This document shows, piece by piece, positions 37,567 through 46,738 of a DNA stretch of 64,000 nt. The notes under the pieces were generated by a model, which was not told the DNA's origin, made no database searches, and was given only the letters and a program-made list of their open reading frames with translations. A program made the position numbers and the translations under genes. Positions within the stretch are counted from its first letter, which is position 1. The number at the start of each line of letters is the position of its first letter. The stretch covers positions 211,865-275,864 of the forward strand of contig NZ_JAHKQO010000036.1 of NCBI RefSeq assembly GCF_018861065.1, written 5' to 3'. The stretch is from Paraglaciecola arctica (GTDB lineage: Bacteria > Pseudomonadota > Gammaproteobacteria > Enterobacterales > Alteromonadaceae).

Positions 37567-40278
37567 CTATAGTAGGGACCTAATTACGTATTGCAAAATA
37601 CCTCCGTGGCGGAAATACTCAAACTCATTAGGAGTATCGATACGGATCTCTGTTTCAAAATCAATGCTACTACCGTCTGACTTTTTAACTTCTACTTTTA
37701 CTTGTTTCTGGCCAGCCTCAATCGCCTCAATTGAATACTGCTCTGTGCCATCTAACTCATAAGTATGCGCTGTTTCACCTTGCTTAAATTGCAATGGTAA
37801 TATACCCATTCCGATAAGATTAGAGCGATGTATTCGCTCATATGTTTCAGCAATTACCGCTTTAACGCCCAATAACAATGGCCCTTTGGCAGCCCAATCA
37901 CGGGAACTCCCAGTGCCGTATTCTTTACCAGCAATAACAATTGTGGGTATTTTGTCAGCAATATACTGCTGAGCGGCCGCAAATACTGTGGTTTGTTCAC
38001 CACTAGGTTGTTTACAGGTAAAACCGCCTTCTGTACCAGGAGCCAGTTGATTTTTAAGCCTAACATTGGCAAAAGTACCGCGCATCATGACATCATGATT
38101 ACCGCGCCTAGAGCCATAAGAATTAAAGGATTTTTGCTCAACATGATTCTCACGCAGATAATCAGCTGCAGGCGTATCTTTGCCAATCGAACCCGCTGGG
38201 GAAATATGGTCAGTGGTCACACTATCTGCTAACTTGAGTAAACAGCGCGCTTCTTGGATAGCTTTGGTTGGCTCGGGTTGTGCTGGCATATTGTCAAAAA
38301 ATGTCGGCTTTTTCACATAAGTACTGTCAGGCCAGTCATAAATATCTGAATCAACTGTTTCCAATTTTTCCCAAATATCGCCGCCGTCATATACGGCACC
38401 ATATTTTTCTGTGAACATCGATTTATTAACGACCCGTGTCACTATCTCTTGAATTTCTTGCTGGCTTGGCCATAGATCTTTCAAATAAACGGGGTGTCCA
38501 GCGCTGCTGATGCCAAGAGGATCTTTAGTAATGTCTATTTTCATATTACCGGCCAACGCATAGGCAACCACTAGAGGAGGCGATGCCAAATAGTTAGCTT
38601 TTACATCAGAATGTATTCTGCCTTCAAAGTTTCGGTTACCTGATAAGACTGATGTCACCGTTAAATCAGCTTTTCTAATCGCCTCAGAAATGGCCTCTGG
38701 CAGTGGTCCTGAATTACCTATACAAGTGGTGCAACCGTACCCTACTAAGTTAAACCCCAGTTTATCCAATTCTTTAGATAATCCAGCCTTGTTGAGGTAT
38801 TCGGTTACCACTTGTGATCCCGGGGCAAAACTGGTTTTTACCCATGGTTTCACTGTCAATCCTAACTCATTGGCTTTTTGTGCCAACAAAGCAGCAGCAA
38901 CCAGCACCGATGGATTCGAAGTATTGGTGCAACTTGTGATCGCAGCAATCACTACGGCTCCCTCGTGAAGCGCGAGATCTTGTTGATTATGACGATATGA
39001 AACTGTGGTTTTAGCCCCTATATTTTCTACCCCACCTTCACTATCAAAACGTTGTTCGTGTTTGCCTTGGGGCGAAATCGCCAATTCGTTTTGCTCTGTC
39101 AACCAATTCTCAAATGAAGTGGCGGCTTGATCTAAATTAATTCTATCTTGAGGTCGTTTCGGACCAGCGATAGCAGGAACAACAGAGTCCAAATTCAGGG
39201 AAAGTGTGGCGTGATATTCTGCATGTGTTTGAGCTTCACTGCCCCACATACCTTGAGCTTTTGCATAAGCTTCAATAATTTCAATTTGTAGTTCACTACG
39301 GCCTGTAAGCGCCAGATACTGACTCGTTTGCTCATCAATTGGAAACAGTCCACAGGTTGCCCCATACTCTGGAGACATATTGGCAAGTGTTGCACGATCA
39401 GCCACCGTTAGGTGTTGTACCCCAGCGCCATAAAACTCTACGAACTTGCCTACAACGCCAAATGCTCGCAATTGTTCGGTCACCGCTAAGACTAAGTCCG
39501 TGGCGGTGGCACCTGGTGGCAACTGGCCTTTTAATTCCATTCCAATCACTTCAGGTATTAGCATAGTGACAGGCTGGCCTAACATTGCCGCTTCAGCTTC
39601 GATACCTCCTACTCCCCAGCCCAGAACTCCTAGGCCATTAATCATTGTGGTATGTGAATCTGTGCCAACTAGGGTGTCGGGGTAAAGCATTGGGAGGTCT
39701 TGCTGCTCATCAACAAAGGTAACTCGCGCCAAATATTCTAAATTGACTTGGTGCACTATTCCTTTACCTGGGGGCACAACTTTGAAGTTATCAAACGCAC
39801 TTTGACCCCATTTCAAAAACTGATAGCGCTCTTTATTACGCTTTACCTCAACTGCAGTATTATGTTCGAAGGAATCAGCCTTACCGAATTCATCTACCAT
39901 AATGGAATGGTCAATCACTAAATCCACAGGTTTAAGTGGATTAATTTTATTAGGGTCACCACCGAGATCCAACATAGCGTTGCGCATAGCCGCTAAGTCA
40001 ACAACAGCGGGCACTCCTGTAAAATCTTGCAGTATTACCCTAGAAGGAACAAATGCAATCTCGGTATCAAAAGAGGTGGCAGTATCCCATTTCGCTAGGG
40101 TTTGAATATCCTCTGGCTGAACATACATCTCATCGCTATGGCGTAATAAGTTTTCTAATAAAATTTTTGCGGTCAGTGGTAGCCGTTTGATTTCAGTTTT
40201 CACCGTGCTTAAATCAAAATATTGATACTCTTTTCCGCGCACATTTAAGATAGAAATATGTTTATTTGATGCTGTCAT
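37567..40278 (-). CDS. acnA: Aconitate hydratase A
   Basis: TCA-cycle aconitase interconverting citrate and isocitrate. The 903-residue monomeric AcnA/IRP-type enzyme has cluster ligands in ITSCTNTSNPSV and GYGCTTCIGNSGPLP. Other landmarks are 'VGTDSHTTMINGLGVLGWGVGGIEAEA', here split as the conserved DSHT and GIEAEA motifs, and the swivel domain 'KEYGTGSSRDWAAKGP'. GGAGAGCC lies before the ATG. In E. coli AcnA is the stress-stable form. It appears monocistronic, with the TVP38 gene downstream in a separate unit. Confidence 0.96.
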   Translation of the reverse strand: MTASNKHISILNVRGKEYQYFDLSTVKTEIKRLPLTAKILLENLLRHSDEMYVQPEDIQTLAKWDTATSFDTEIAFVPSRVILQDFTGVPAVVDLAAMRNAMLDLGGDPNKINPLKPVDLVIDHSIMVDEFGKADSFEHNTAVEVKRNKERYQFLKWGQSAFDNFKVVPPGKGIVHQVNLEYLARVTFVDEQQDLPMLYPDTLVGTDSHTTMINGLGVLGWGVGGIEAEAAMLGQPVTMLIPEVIGMELKGQLPPGATATDLVLAVTEQLRAFGVVGKFVEFYGAGVQHLTVADRATLANMSPEYGATCGLFPIDEQTSQYLALTGRSELQIEIIEAYAKAQGMWGSEAQTHAEYHATLSLNLDSVVPAIAGPKRPQDRINLDQAATSFENWLTEQNELAISPQGKHEQRFDSEGGVENIGAKTTVSYRHNQQDLALHEGAVVIAAITSCTNTSNPSVLVAAALLAQKANELGLTVKPWVKTSFAPGSQVVTEYLNKAGLSKELDKLGFNLVGYGCTTCIGNSGPLPEAISEAIRKADLTVTSVLSGNRNFEGRIHSDVKANYLASPPLVVAYALAGNMKIDITKDPLGISSAGHPVYLKDLWPSQQEIQEIVTRVVNKSMFTEKYGAVYDGGDIWEKLETVDSDIYDWPDSTYVKKPTFFDNMPAQPEPTKAIQEARCLLKLADSVTTDHISPAGSIGKDTPAADYLRENHVEQKSFNSYGSRRGNHDVMMRGTFANVRLKNQLAPGTEGGFTCKQPSGEQTTVFAAAQQYIADKIPTIVIAGKEYGTGSSRDWAAKGPLLLGVKAVIAETYERIHRSNLIGMGILPLQFKQGETAHTYELDGTEQYSIEAIEAGQKQVKVEVKKSDGSSIDFETEIRIDTPNEFEYFRHGGILQYVIRSLL

Positions 40279-40351
40279 TTGGCTCTCCTTTTGACCCTAC
40301 AGGCCTTTTGCTAAGGTAGTTTTTCTTTACGTATATTGAATTTAGTCGTTT

Positions 40352-41008
40352 TTAATCTGTTTGTTGTTTCTTGATAACATAATAAACAACAAACAGAATT
40401 GTGGCGGCAACGATTGAAGATACTGCCAACCCAGACGGTTCTTTCATTAGCTCTAGCGCCCCTTGCCCAAAAAATACCGCACCTAAACCCAAGGGTGCAA
40501 TGCCTATAGTTGAACCCAACATAAACCTGAAAATATTAATTTTAAGGGATCCAGCCAAAATACTGGTTGCGGTAAAAGGCGGGGTGGGTGCTAATCGCAA
40601 CGCTAAAATAGCCCAAGCGCCTTTGTCATCCATTTTTTTCTTAATGGTTTCAGTGTGTTTTTTGACTCCTTCTCCGAAGAAGTCTGCACCTATCACACGG
40701 CCAATACCATATCCGCTTAAACTAGCTAGAAGGAAACCAAAGATACAAATTAATACACTAATCCAAAGGTTAAACACTAAGCTAACAGTAAATGCCATTA
40801 GCGGAACGGGGATCAGAATTGAGCCTCCAATAAGGAAAACAACTAAAAATATTAAAGCGGTAAATGTGGTGTCGGGTATATCACTAGCTAACTCGGTGAG
40901 TTTATCTATTTCAAGATACTCGCTAAGAGGTGTGAAAAAATACAAGGCAACAATAGCCAATACCACACAAATGAATATGCCTAACTTGATGATGTTTTCC
41001 TTCTTCAT
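40352..41008 (-). CDS. TVP38/TMEM64 (DedA-like) membrane protein
   Basis: A 218-residue inner-membrane protein with about five hydrophobic segments. The SNARE-associated/DedA signature is present: 'GYGIGRVIGADFFGEG' and 'ALRLAPTPPFTATSILAGSLKI', with the usual re-entrant Pro-rich loop. The family is linked to lipid scrambling or transport. The ATG at 41008 overlaps the stop of the amidotransferase gene (ATGA), and GAGG lies seven bases upstream, which fixes the start; a longer frame exists but is not needed. Confidence 0.9.
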   Translation of the reverse strand: MKKENIIKLGIFICVVLAIVALYFFTPLSEYLEIDKLTELASDIPDTTFTALIFLVVFLIGGSILIPVPLMAFTVSLVFNLWISVLICIFGFLLASLSGYGIGRVIGADFFGEGVKKHTETIKKKMDDKGAWAILALRLAPTPPFTATSILAGSLKINIFRFMLGSTIGIAPLGLGAVFFGQGALELMKEPSGLAVSSIVAATILFVVYYVIKKQQTD

Positions 41009-41757
41009 TTTTTTGCCTCGCGAATTAACCAACTAAAGATTTTTCTATGTGCCTTCATGTAAAAGAGATATTCAGGGTGCCACTGTACTCCTAGTACTTT
41101 ATCGCCGTTGTTACTTTCAATAACCTGGTTAATGCCTGCATTTTCTCTAGCCGTTACTGTTAAAGCGTCGGCCGGCTCTGCAACTGCTTGGGAGTGTATT
41201 GCGTTCACTTTTAAAGGATCATCACCGGCTATTTCAGCAATTAAAGAATCGCTAGTCGTATAAAGCACCGTTTTTCTAGGAAATGGGCTACGGATCCTCA
41301 TATCGTTTTTTAAAAGCGGTAAAGTCGATTCGTACATTGAACCACCTAGCTCTGCATTGAGTAACTGATGACCTCGACAAATTCCTAACAATGGCAAGTT
41401 ATTATCCAGCGCAAAATGAATGAACTTTATCTCCATATCGTCTCGGTCTTTGTCGTATTCAGATGAGCCTAAACGGTTCAACAACTCCATGGGATACAAC
41501 ACACACTCTTTTAACCTTATCCAGAAAGTGCGCTTCACCATTGGTGTCTCTTCCTTTATGTAATTATCAGGGTGAATATCTGAACCGCCACCGATAATAA
41601 CCCCATCATAATCAAGTGTACCGTCGAAAGAATTAGGCGTGACGCGAATGGGTTTTCCACCAGCAAGCCGTATGTTGAGAGCAGTAAAAAACCAAGCGGT
41701 AGAGCCAGATTTATTTGGCCCAGTAATCGCAATTTTCGGTTTTGTATTGGTAGACAA
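41005..41757 (-). CDS. Class I glutamine amidotransferase-like hydrolase (PuuD/peptidase C26 type)
   Basis: A 250-residue protein with the class I amidotransferase triad: nucleophile Cys127 (LLGICRGHQLLNAELGG) and His/Glu in QWHPEYL. PuuD hydrolyses gamma-glutamyl-GABA in putrescine breakdown; other members hydrolyse gamma-glutamyl amides, so the substrate here is not assured. The start is a TTG with AGGA six bases upstream. It overlaps the downstream TVP38 gene by four bases, so the two are translated together. Confidence 0.88.
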   Translation of the reverse strand: MSTNTKPKIAITGPNKSGSTAWFFTALNIRLAGGKPIRVTPNSFDGTLDYDGVIIGGGSDIHPDNYIKEETPMVKRTFWIRLKECVLYPMELLNRLGSSEYDKDRDDMEIKFIHFALDNNLPLLGICRGHQLLNAELGGSMYESTLPLLKNDMRIRSPFPRKTVLYTTSDSLIAEIAGDDPLKVNAIHSQAVAEPADALTVTARENAGINQVIESNNGDKVLGVQWHPEYLFYMKAHRKIFSWLIREAKK

Positions 41758-41832
41758 AATTTTTCCTTAGGGTGACTAAGTCGACCCACGTATATACCTA
41801 TCACTCAGAGGGTTACCAAAAAATTTCAGGCC

Positions 41833-42444
41833 TTAAAACCGGTACAGATAAGCCACACTCAAAAAGTCTAAACCTGGATTTTTGGTGTTGAGTCCACCAT
41901 TTGAATAATGAATGTAGCGAACCGCTATCTCAGAGTTTTGGCTTTTGTCTAAACCAATAAGCAACCCCAAACGATCTTCAAACTGATAAAAACTACCAAT
42001 ATCAACACCGCCAAATTTTTCCTCATGCACATACGCAACACCTATACCGAATTCAAGGGTAAGTGGATAATCATCGGATAAATTAGGCAAGGCTTTTGAA
42101 AAAACAGGTGAAACAGAAATCCCATAAGTCGCTTCATTACGCGCACTACCGTGCAAATCAAAAAGATTAAGACTGGTTTCCCAAGATAAACGAGTTGCAC
42201 CAATGAGAGGGATCTCAAGGTCGTAGTTAAAATTCGGTCTATAGGCGATGCGCATACCATGCATATCACCAGTACCAGTCATATATTCAACTGCCACGAC
42301 TTGTTTGTCTTTATCGGGTAGTTGAGCGGCTGCAACTTGGAAACTTAATAATACAATAGTGAACAACAACACTGGTTTAACTGAGATGATGGTGTGAAAT
42401 ATTGATTTATCGATAGTCCCGCTATTATTTTTACTACTTTTCAT
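41833..42444 (-). CDS. PagL-like lipid A 3-O-deacylase (acyloxyacyl hydrolase family)
   Basis: A 203-residue outer-membrane beta-barrel with a signal sequence (hydrophobic stretch VLLFTIVLLSFQVAAA). The C-terminus ends in an aromatic barrel signature (YLYRF). The PagL catalytic motif is visible: His179, Ser181 and, at the position of the catalytic Glu, Asp193 (HYSNGG...NPGLD). The Asp replacement is conservative. PagL removes the 3-O acyl chain of lipid A. The ATG at 42444 is chosen because AAGGAAAACC precedes it. It is 75 bases upstream of the amidotransferase gene on the same strand. Confidence 0.83.
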   Translation of the reverse strand: MKSSKNNSGTIDKSIFHTIISVKPVLLFTIVLLSFQVAAAQLPDKDKQVVAVEYMTGTGDMHGMRIAYRPNFNYDLEIPLIGATRLSWETSLNLFDLHGSARNEATYGISVSPVFSKALPNLSDDYPLTLEFGIGVAYVHEEKFGGVDIGSFYQFEDRLGLLIGLDKSQNSEIAVRYIHYSNGGLNTKNPGLDFLSVAYLYRF

Positions 42445-42829
42445 GGTTTTCCTTGATTGAATGAATGAGCGACCTTTAAACCTAACGTCACTCAAATATG
42501 ATTAATGAATCATATGTAGCAAAGAACAGACCAGCCACAAAAGCCACAAAAATACCTATTTAAAACAAAAGGTTAACGTCATTAGATTGTGTGAAAATGT
42601 GGATATGAGAAAATTAGTTTGTAAAATTTACTCTCTACTTAGTAATATTTTACTTAGTAATGTCTTGTGCACTCATAATGATGTTTTCAAAAGTAAGCGG
42701 AGTGAATGGCCGTTCCGTGCAAAGGGTAATGCCCAGCATTGGCGAGATAAACTAAAGTCGGGTGACAAAAAACAAAGCCCAGTAGCGCTTAGCACGACTG
42801 GGCTTTGTTATATATTTGACTCAATGAGT
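42445..42829. other. Intergenic region with terminator
   Basis: 385 bases. It holds the PagL-like promoter and the terminator at 42771-42809. A plus-strand open frame starting at 42587 crosses that terminator and is not credible as a gene. Confidence 0.55.
42771..42809 (-). terminator. Rho-independent terminator after the PA2169-family gene
   Basis: A perfect 13-bp stem (AACAAAGCCCAGT with ACTGGGCTTTGTT) is followed on the minus strand by a T-run. It lies 20 bases past the stop of the gene ending at 42830. Confidence 0.9.
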
Positions 42830-43279
42830 TTAGTGTTTTGTTTGTTCTTGAAGCGCTTTCATTTCATCATGCAACAATTGTGCATCCGCTCTAATGTAAG
42901 TCAGGGTATTCAAGGCTTGAACGGGCTGCTCTTGGTTTAAGGCATCGTCTAATACTTCAAGCACCTTATCTTCGACTTCTTCAAGTTGTTTGACATAGGT
43001 GTAATCCTCGTCGCTTGCAAACAACGCTGCAAATTTGGTATACATTTTACGTGAATCGACAGCTAAAGATGTGCCGTCCTCAATCTCACCTTGCTCGTCT
43101 ATAGCTAGTGGTTGCAAAGCCTGTATCGCAGCTTCTTTGTTTGTTGCCATTTTTCTGAAGGTGTTTTTGACAAATGTATCATTCACTTGTTCTATTGCGT
43201 CATTGTAAAACTCAACGCCTGCTTTCATAACTTGAATGACGTCTGTTACTTTCTCTACACTTGTTGTCTGATTTAACAT
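42830..43279 (-). CDS. PA2169/DUF2383 four-helix-bundle stress protein
   Basis: A 149-residue cytoplasmic protein of the PA2169 type, a ferritin-like helical bundle: 'VIQVMKAGVEFYNDAIEQV', 'FRKMATNKEAAIQALQPLA' and a C-terminal helix with Glu/His residues (EEVEDKVLEVLDDAL). The biochemical role is unknown; the family often appears with general-stress genes. The ATG at 43279 has CAGGAGT upstream; the frame runs 17 codons further without support. A sigma-54 promoter candidate lies 54-69 bases upstream, and it diverges from an NtrC-type activator gene. Confidence 0.88.
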   Translation of the reverse strand: MLNQTTSVEKVTDVIQVMKAGVEFYNDAIEQVNDTFVKNTFRKMATNKEAAIQALQPLAIDEQGEIEDGTSLAVDSRKMYTKFAALFASDEDYTYVKQLEEVEDKVLEVLDDALNQEQPVQALNTLTYIRADAQLLHDEMKALQEQTKH

Positions 43280-43332
43280 ATTAACTCCTGTTTTGATTGT
43301 ACCACTAGCCATTGCTAGCTTATGATACAATA

Positions 43333-43348
43333 AGCAACTGACATTCCA
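43333..43348 (-). promoter_or_regulatory. Sigma-54 promoter candidate of the PA2169-family gene
   Basis: The minus strand reads TGGAATGTCAGTTGCT: GG-N10-GC with an intact -12 TTGCT and 5 of 7 bases of the -24 consensus TGGCACG. It lies 54 bases upstream of the start codon. Confidence 0.65.
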
Positions 43349-43443
43349 TTATTAAAATCAAACTAAACCAATGATAAATAAAGATATTTTTTATTTGTTG
43401 AATGATATTCGTTTTAGTCGTTATGAACGATTTACAAGAAATC

Positions 43444-43457
43444 GTGAATATTTTACA
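43444..43457. promoter_or_regulatory. Putative activator site upstream of the PA2169-family promoter
   Basis: GTGAATATTTTACA, near-palindromic and closely similar to the site upstream of the BON gene. Its centre is about 104 bp upstream of the -24 GG. Confidence 0.4.
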
Positions 43458-43643
43458 AATCGGTCTACAACCTAAGTTGATAAAATGATTAATCTACTTT
43501 TTAATGTGTCAGTTTGTTTACCATTACCTTGAATAAGAAATAGTTAGGGCCTAGTCAAATCACTATAATAATGAACTTGCCTAAACTATCTTTCACCCTA
43601 AAATCGATCAACTCGATGACCTAACTCTACATGAGGATAACCA

Positions 43644-44972
43644 TTGTTAAACGTATTACTAGTCGATGATGACAACGAATTTACTGATGTAGCAGCTAAC
43701 ATTATTGAATTTTTAGGACACCATGTATCGGTTGCCGCTAATTTAAAAGAAGCGTATGAGTGGCTTGATAGCCAACCTTTTGAGCATATATTGTTGGACT
43801 TTATGCTACCCGATGGCAGCGGATTACATTTAGTCGACCACCTCAAAAAAATACAATCAAAGGCACAGGTTACTTTTATTACAGGTCACCCGTCAGTTAA
43901 AGGGATTCTTGCCGAGATAAGTGGTCCGCAAATGGACTATTTAGTGAAACCTTTACAGCGTGAAGACATTGAAGGGGTATTATCTAAGCAACCCAAAATC
44001 AAACCTCAAGCCAAAACCTCATCGATAAAGCGTCACTTTGGATGTTTAATTGGCGAATCTGCGCCCATGCAAGAATTGTATTTGATGATCGAGCGGGTTG
44101 CTAAAACTTCTGCCAATGTCATGCTGATGGGCAGTAGTGGCGTGGGTAAAGAAGTGGTCGCCACCGCTATTCATAAAGCTAGCCAAGTCAAAGGCCAACT
44201 AGTAACAACTAACTGCGGCGCGTTGTCCAAGGAGTTGATTGGTAGTGAATTATTTGGCCATGAAAAAGGGGCGTTTACCGGAGCTGTAGCCAAGAAAGAA
44301 GGGGTATTTGAACGAGCGGAGGATGGCACTCTATTTTTAGATGAAGTGACCGAAATGCCGATTGATATGCAGCCTAACTTGCTGCGAGTGTTAGAAAGTA
44401 AAAAAGTCATAAAAGTAGGTGGAACTAAAGAAATACCGGTTAATTGTAGAGTGGTATCAGCCAGCAACCGCACTATGGAGTCAATCGCCACAGACAAAGT
44501 GTTGCGTGAGGACATTTATTTTAGATTAGCAGTATTTCCGATTCACATACCTTCGTTACGAGAGCGTAAGGAAGATATCCCCCTTTTGGCAAAAGCATTT
44601 TTAGAAGAACTCAACACAGAAAATGGCTGTGAATATGTGTGGACCGATGCTCAACTAGAGCGGTTAAGTAATTTTGACTGGCCGGGCAATGTACGAGAAC
44701 TCAGACATAGTGTACATCGTGCATTCATTATGAGCGATCCAAAGGGTAAAGAAATTCAGTTACCGCATACATTTGAGTCACCTTTTTCACTGACAAAAAA
44801 ACAAAACAATAACGTCACGGCTGGTCAAACAATAGAAAATGTAGAAAAAGAATTGATCCGTATCACCTTAGAAAAAGTAGAGGGTAATAAGACTGCTGCC
44901 GCAGAAATGTTAGGCATTAGTACTAAAACACTCTACAACCGCTTACATGCCTATGGTGACTTTGCGGAATAG
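43644..44972 (+). CDS. NtrC-family sigma-54-dependent response regulator
   Basis: A 442-residue activator. Receiver domain with Asp52 (HILLDFMLPDGSG), then an AAA+ domain with Walker A GSSGVGKE (163-170). The sigma-54 contact loop GAFTGA is intact (209-214), Walker B lies in GTLFLDEVTEM, and a C-terminal Fis-type helix-turn-helix reads GNKTAAAEMLGISTKTLYNRL. It should activate sigma-54 RNA polymerase when phosphorylated. The start is a TTG with AGGAT upstream. It opens a five-gene phosphorelay cluster and diverges from the PA2169-family gene, its most likely target. Confidence 0.95.
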   Translation: MLNVLLVDDDNEFTDVAANIIEFLGHHVSVAANLKEAYEWLDSQPFEHILLDFMLPDGSGLHLVDHLKKIQSKAQVTFITGHPSVKGILAEISGPQMDYLVKPLQREDIEGVLSKQPKIKPQAKTSSIKRHFGCLIGESAPMQELYLMIERVAKTSANVMLMGSSGVGKEVVATAIHKASQVKGQLVTTNCGALSKELIGSELFGHEKGAFTGAVAKKEGVFERAEDGTLFLDEVTEMPIDMQPNLLRVLESKKVIKVGGTKEIPVNCRVVSASNRTMESIATDKVLREDIYFRLAVFPIHIPSLRERKEDIPLLAKAFLEELNTENGCEYVWTDAQLERLSNFDWPGNVRELRHSVHRAFIMSDPKGKEIQLPHTFESPFSLTKKQNNNVTAGQTIENVEKELIRITLEKVEGNKTAAAEMLGISTKTLYNRLHAYGDFAE

Positions 44973-45026
44973 ACATGCCGTAACATTTGCGAATTTAATT
45001 GTCTCTCAATCTGTATGGAGGAAACT

Positions 45027-45242
45027 ATGTCATCTGATGAAGACCAGTCAGTTAACCAATTAGTGCATGATGCAAGGTCACCACTGAATCGTATTTCTAT
45101 GAATGCAGAACTCATTAAACTCATTTTGGAAAACGATATGCCAAAAGAAAAAGGGATACAGGCTATCGATAAAATCATCAACGCCTGTCAAGAATGTAGC
45201 GATACGCTGCAAGTGCTAAGCGCACAACACGGTAACCAATAA
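45027..45242 (+). CDS. 71-residue stand-alone HisKA-like (DHp) protein
   Basis: A tiny protein whose N-terminal half reads like a histidine-kinase dimerisation/phosphoacceptor helix: 'QLVHDARSPLNRISMNAELI' with His14 in an HD-RSPLN context, matching HisKA H-boxes. A second helix follows (KEKGIQAIDKIINACQECSDTLQVL). No ATPase domain is attached. GGAGG lies five bases before the ATG at 45027; an ATG four codons upstream overlaps that Shine-Dalgarno and is unlikely. It sits between the NtrC-type regulator and the CHASE3 kinase and ends one base before the latter. It could act as a phosphotransfer partner or a dimer competitor; this is inference. Confidence 0.75.
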   Translation: MSSDEDQSVNQLVHDARSPLNRISMNAELIKLILENDMPKEKGIQAIDKIINACQECSDTLQVLSAQHGNQ

Positions 45243-45243
45243 G

Positions 45244-46734
45244 ATGGTTGAGCAGTTAAGAAAAAAAAGACTACTCGATAACTCTTTGCCTACTTGGTTA
45301 CTGATTGCGCTCATAGTGCTGTGTTTAATTGCTGGAAATGCTTATTTGGCTATCAGAACAATCAGCGCTTTATCCACAACACAACATCAGCTATTTCAGA
45401 CCTCTGAGTCAGTTATGGCCCTTAACAATTTGCATATATCAGTACTCTCAGCAGAAACCGGGCAGCGTGGCTATTTGTTAACGGAAATTGATGACTACTT
45501 AAAACCATACAGAAGAGCGCTCGAAGAGGTATCCGCGCAGATGGATATTGTCAAAAAACAGACCTTTCAACATAAGCAGGCCCAATCAAAAATAAATGAT
45601 TTGTTGGAGATCAGCGCCAAAAAAATAAGTGAGTTGGAAACAACGGTTGGACTGGCACTAGTTAACAACGAAAAACGCGCAATTGGCTTAATCATGACGG
45701 GCCGTGGCAGAAATTGGTACACAGAAATTTTGTCACTTATCAACGAATTACAACAGGCTGAAATTGCCTTCAGAGATAGCCAATATGACAAGCTTCTTAA
45801 GATTCAAAAAGAAGCCAAAATTACCTTTATCATTTCAGGTAGCATTAGTGCTTTGCTGCTACTTGGCATGTTAGTGCTTGCAAGGATCAATATTGGTAAT
45901 GAAGGCAAACTTCGCAAATCTTTAGAACAACAAAACGATAAACTAGCCGAACAAGTTAAAATTAGAACCAAAGAATTAACCGTGTATTCAGAAGAATTGA
46001 CGCGTAGCAACCGCGAACTGGAAGATTTTGCTTTTGTCGCTTCACACGACCTACAAGAACCACTCCGAAAAATCCGTGCATTCGGTGACAGGCTGATGAC
46101 AACCTACGGTGAAGAACTCGAAGGCAAAGGTATCGACTACATTACTCGAATGAAAATGGCCGCTGAGCGCATGTCGAATTTAATTAACGATTTGTTAGAG
46201 TTCTCACGTATTACTACTCGAGGCAAAGAATTCAGCGACGTAGACATGGGAGCACTTATTGATGATATTTTGAGTGATTTGGAAATAGCGATCGAAGAAA
46301 GCGACAGCCAAATAACCGTTGACACATTACCTGTTGTTAAAGGTGACAAAGGGCAAATGTATCAGCTGTTTTTAAATTTGTTATCCAATGCGATCAAGTT
46401 TCGTAAAGTTGATGTTTCTCCGCAAATATCCATTAGTTACACTCAAAGTGAATCCTACGATGAACTAACCGAACGCTCTGTACAATGGTATGTGATTACA
46501 GTGAGCGATAATGGCATTGGTTTTGAGCAAGAGTTCGCTGACAAGATATTTGTACCATTTCAACGCTTGCATGGTAGAACTGAATATAAGGGAACAGGTA
46601 TAGGATTAGCCGTTTGTAGACGGATAGTTGAACGGCATGGCGGCACAATATCAGCCAAAAGTGAATTAACTAAAGGTTCTGTATTTACAATCAATCTCCC
46701 TGTTGCGGCCACACTATTTAAAAATAACGGATAA
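45244..46734 (+). CDS. CHASE3-domain sensor histidine kinase
   Basis: A 496-residue membrane kinase. TM1 (about 17-35), a periplasmic CHASE3 domain (36-192; SAETGQRGYLLTEIDDYLKPY), TM2 (193-213), a coiled-coil linker (EQQNDKLAEQVKIRTKEL), HisKA with His268 (FVASHDLQEPLRKI) and an HATPase domain (DNGIGFEQEF; GTGIGLAVCRRIVERHGG). The H-box style is that of phytochrome-like kinases paired with Rcp1-type receivers, and exactly such a receiver follows. The ligand of CHASE3 domains is generally unknown. Confidence 0.94.
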   Translation: MVEQLRKKRLLDNSLPTWLLIALIVLCLIAGNAYLAIRTISALSTTQHQLFQTSESVMALNNLHISVLSAETGQRGYLLTEIDDYLKPYRRALEEVSAQMDIVKKQTFQHKQAQSKINDLLEISAKKISELETTVGLALVNNEKRAIGLIMTGRGRNWYTEILSLINELQQAEIAFRDSQYDKLLKIQKEAKITFIISGSISALLLLGMLVLARINIGNEGKLRKSLEQQNDKLAEQVKIRTKELTVYSEELTRSNRELEDFAFVASHDLQEPLRKIRAFGDRLMTTYGEELEGKGIDYITRMKMAAERMSNLINDLLEFSRITTRGKEFSDVDMGALIDDILSDLEIAIEESDSQITVDTLPVVKGDKGQMYQLFLNLLSNAIKFRKVDVSPQISISYTQSESYDELTERSVQWYVITVSDNGIGFEQEFADKIFVPFQRLHGRTEYKGTGIGLAVCRRIVERHGGTISAKSELTKGSVFTINLPVAATLFKNNG

Positions 46735-46738
46735 ATAC

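Larger units (their letters stand above)
43280..43643. other. Divergent region between PA2169-family gene and NtrC-type regulator
   Basis: 364 bases without a gene. It holds the sigma-54 promoter candidate, the upstream site at 43444-43457 and a small inverted repeat TCGTT-ATG-AACGA near 43418-43430. No sigma-54 element faces the regulator gene. Confidence 0.55.

Noticed and set aside
37560-37579. Imperfect hairpin GTCCC...GGGAC at the end of acnA
   Set aside because: It overlaps the acnA stop codon, has a mismatch and no T-run, so it is unlikely to be a terminator.
42587-42940. 117-codon plus-strand open frame
   Set aside because: It runs through a perfect 13-bp terminator and into the antisense strand of the PA2169-family gene, has no Shine-Dalgarno and no recognisable domain.
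45652-45668. TGGCAC inside the CHASE3 kinase gene
   Set aside because: No matching -12 GC at the required spacing; coding sequence.
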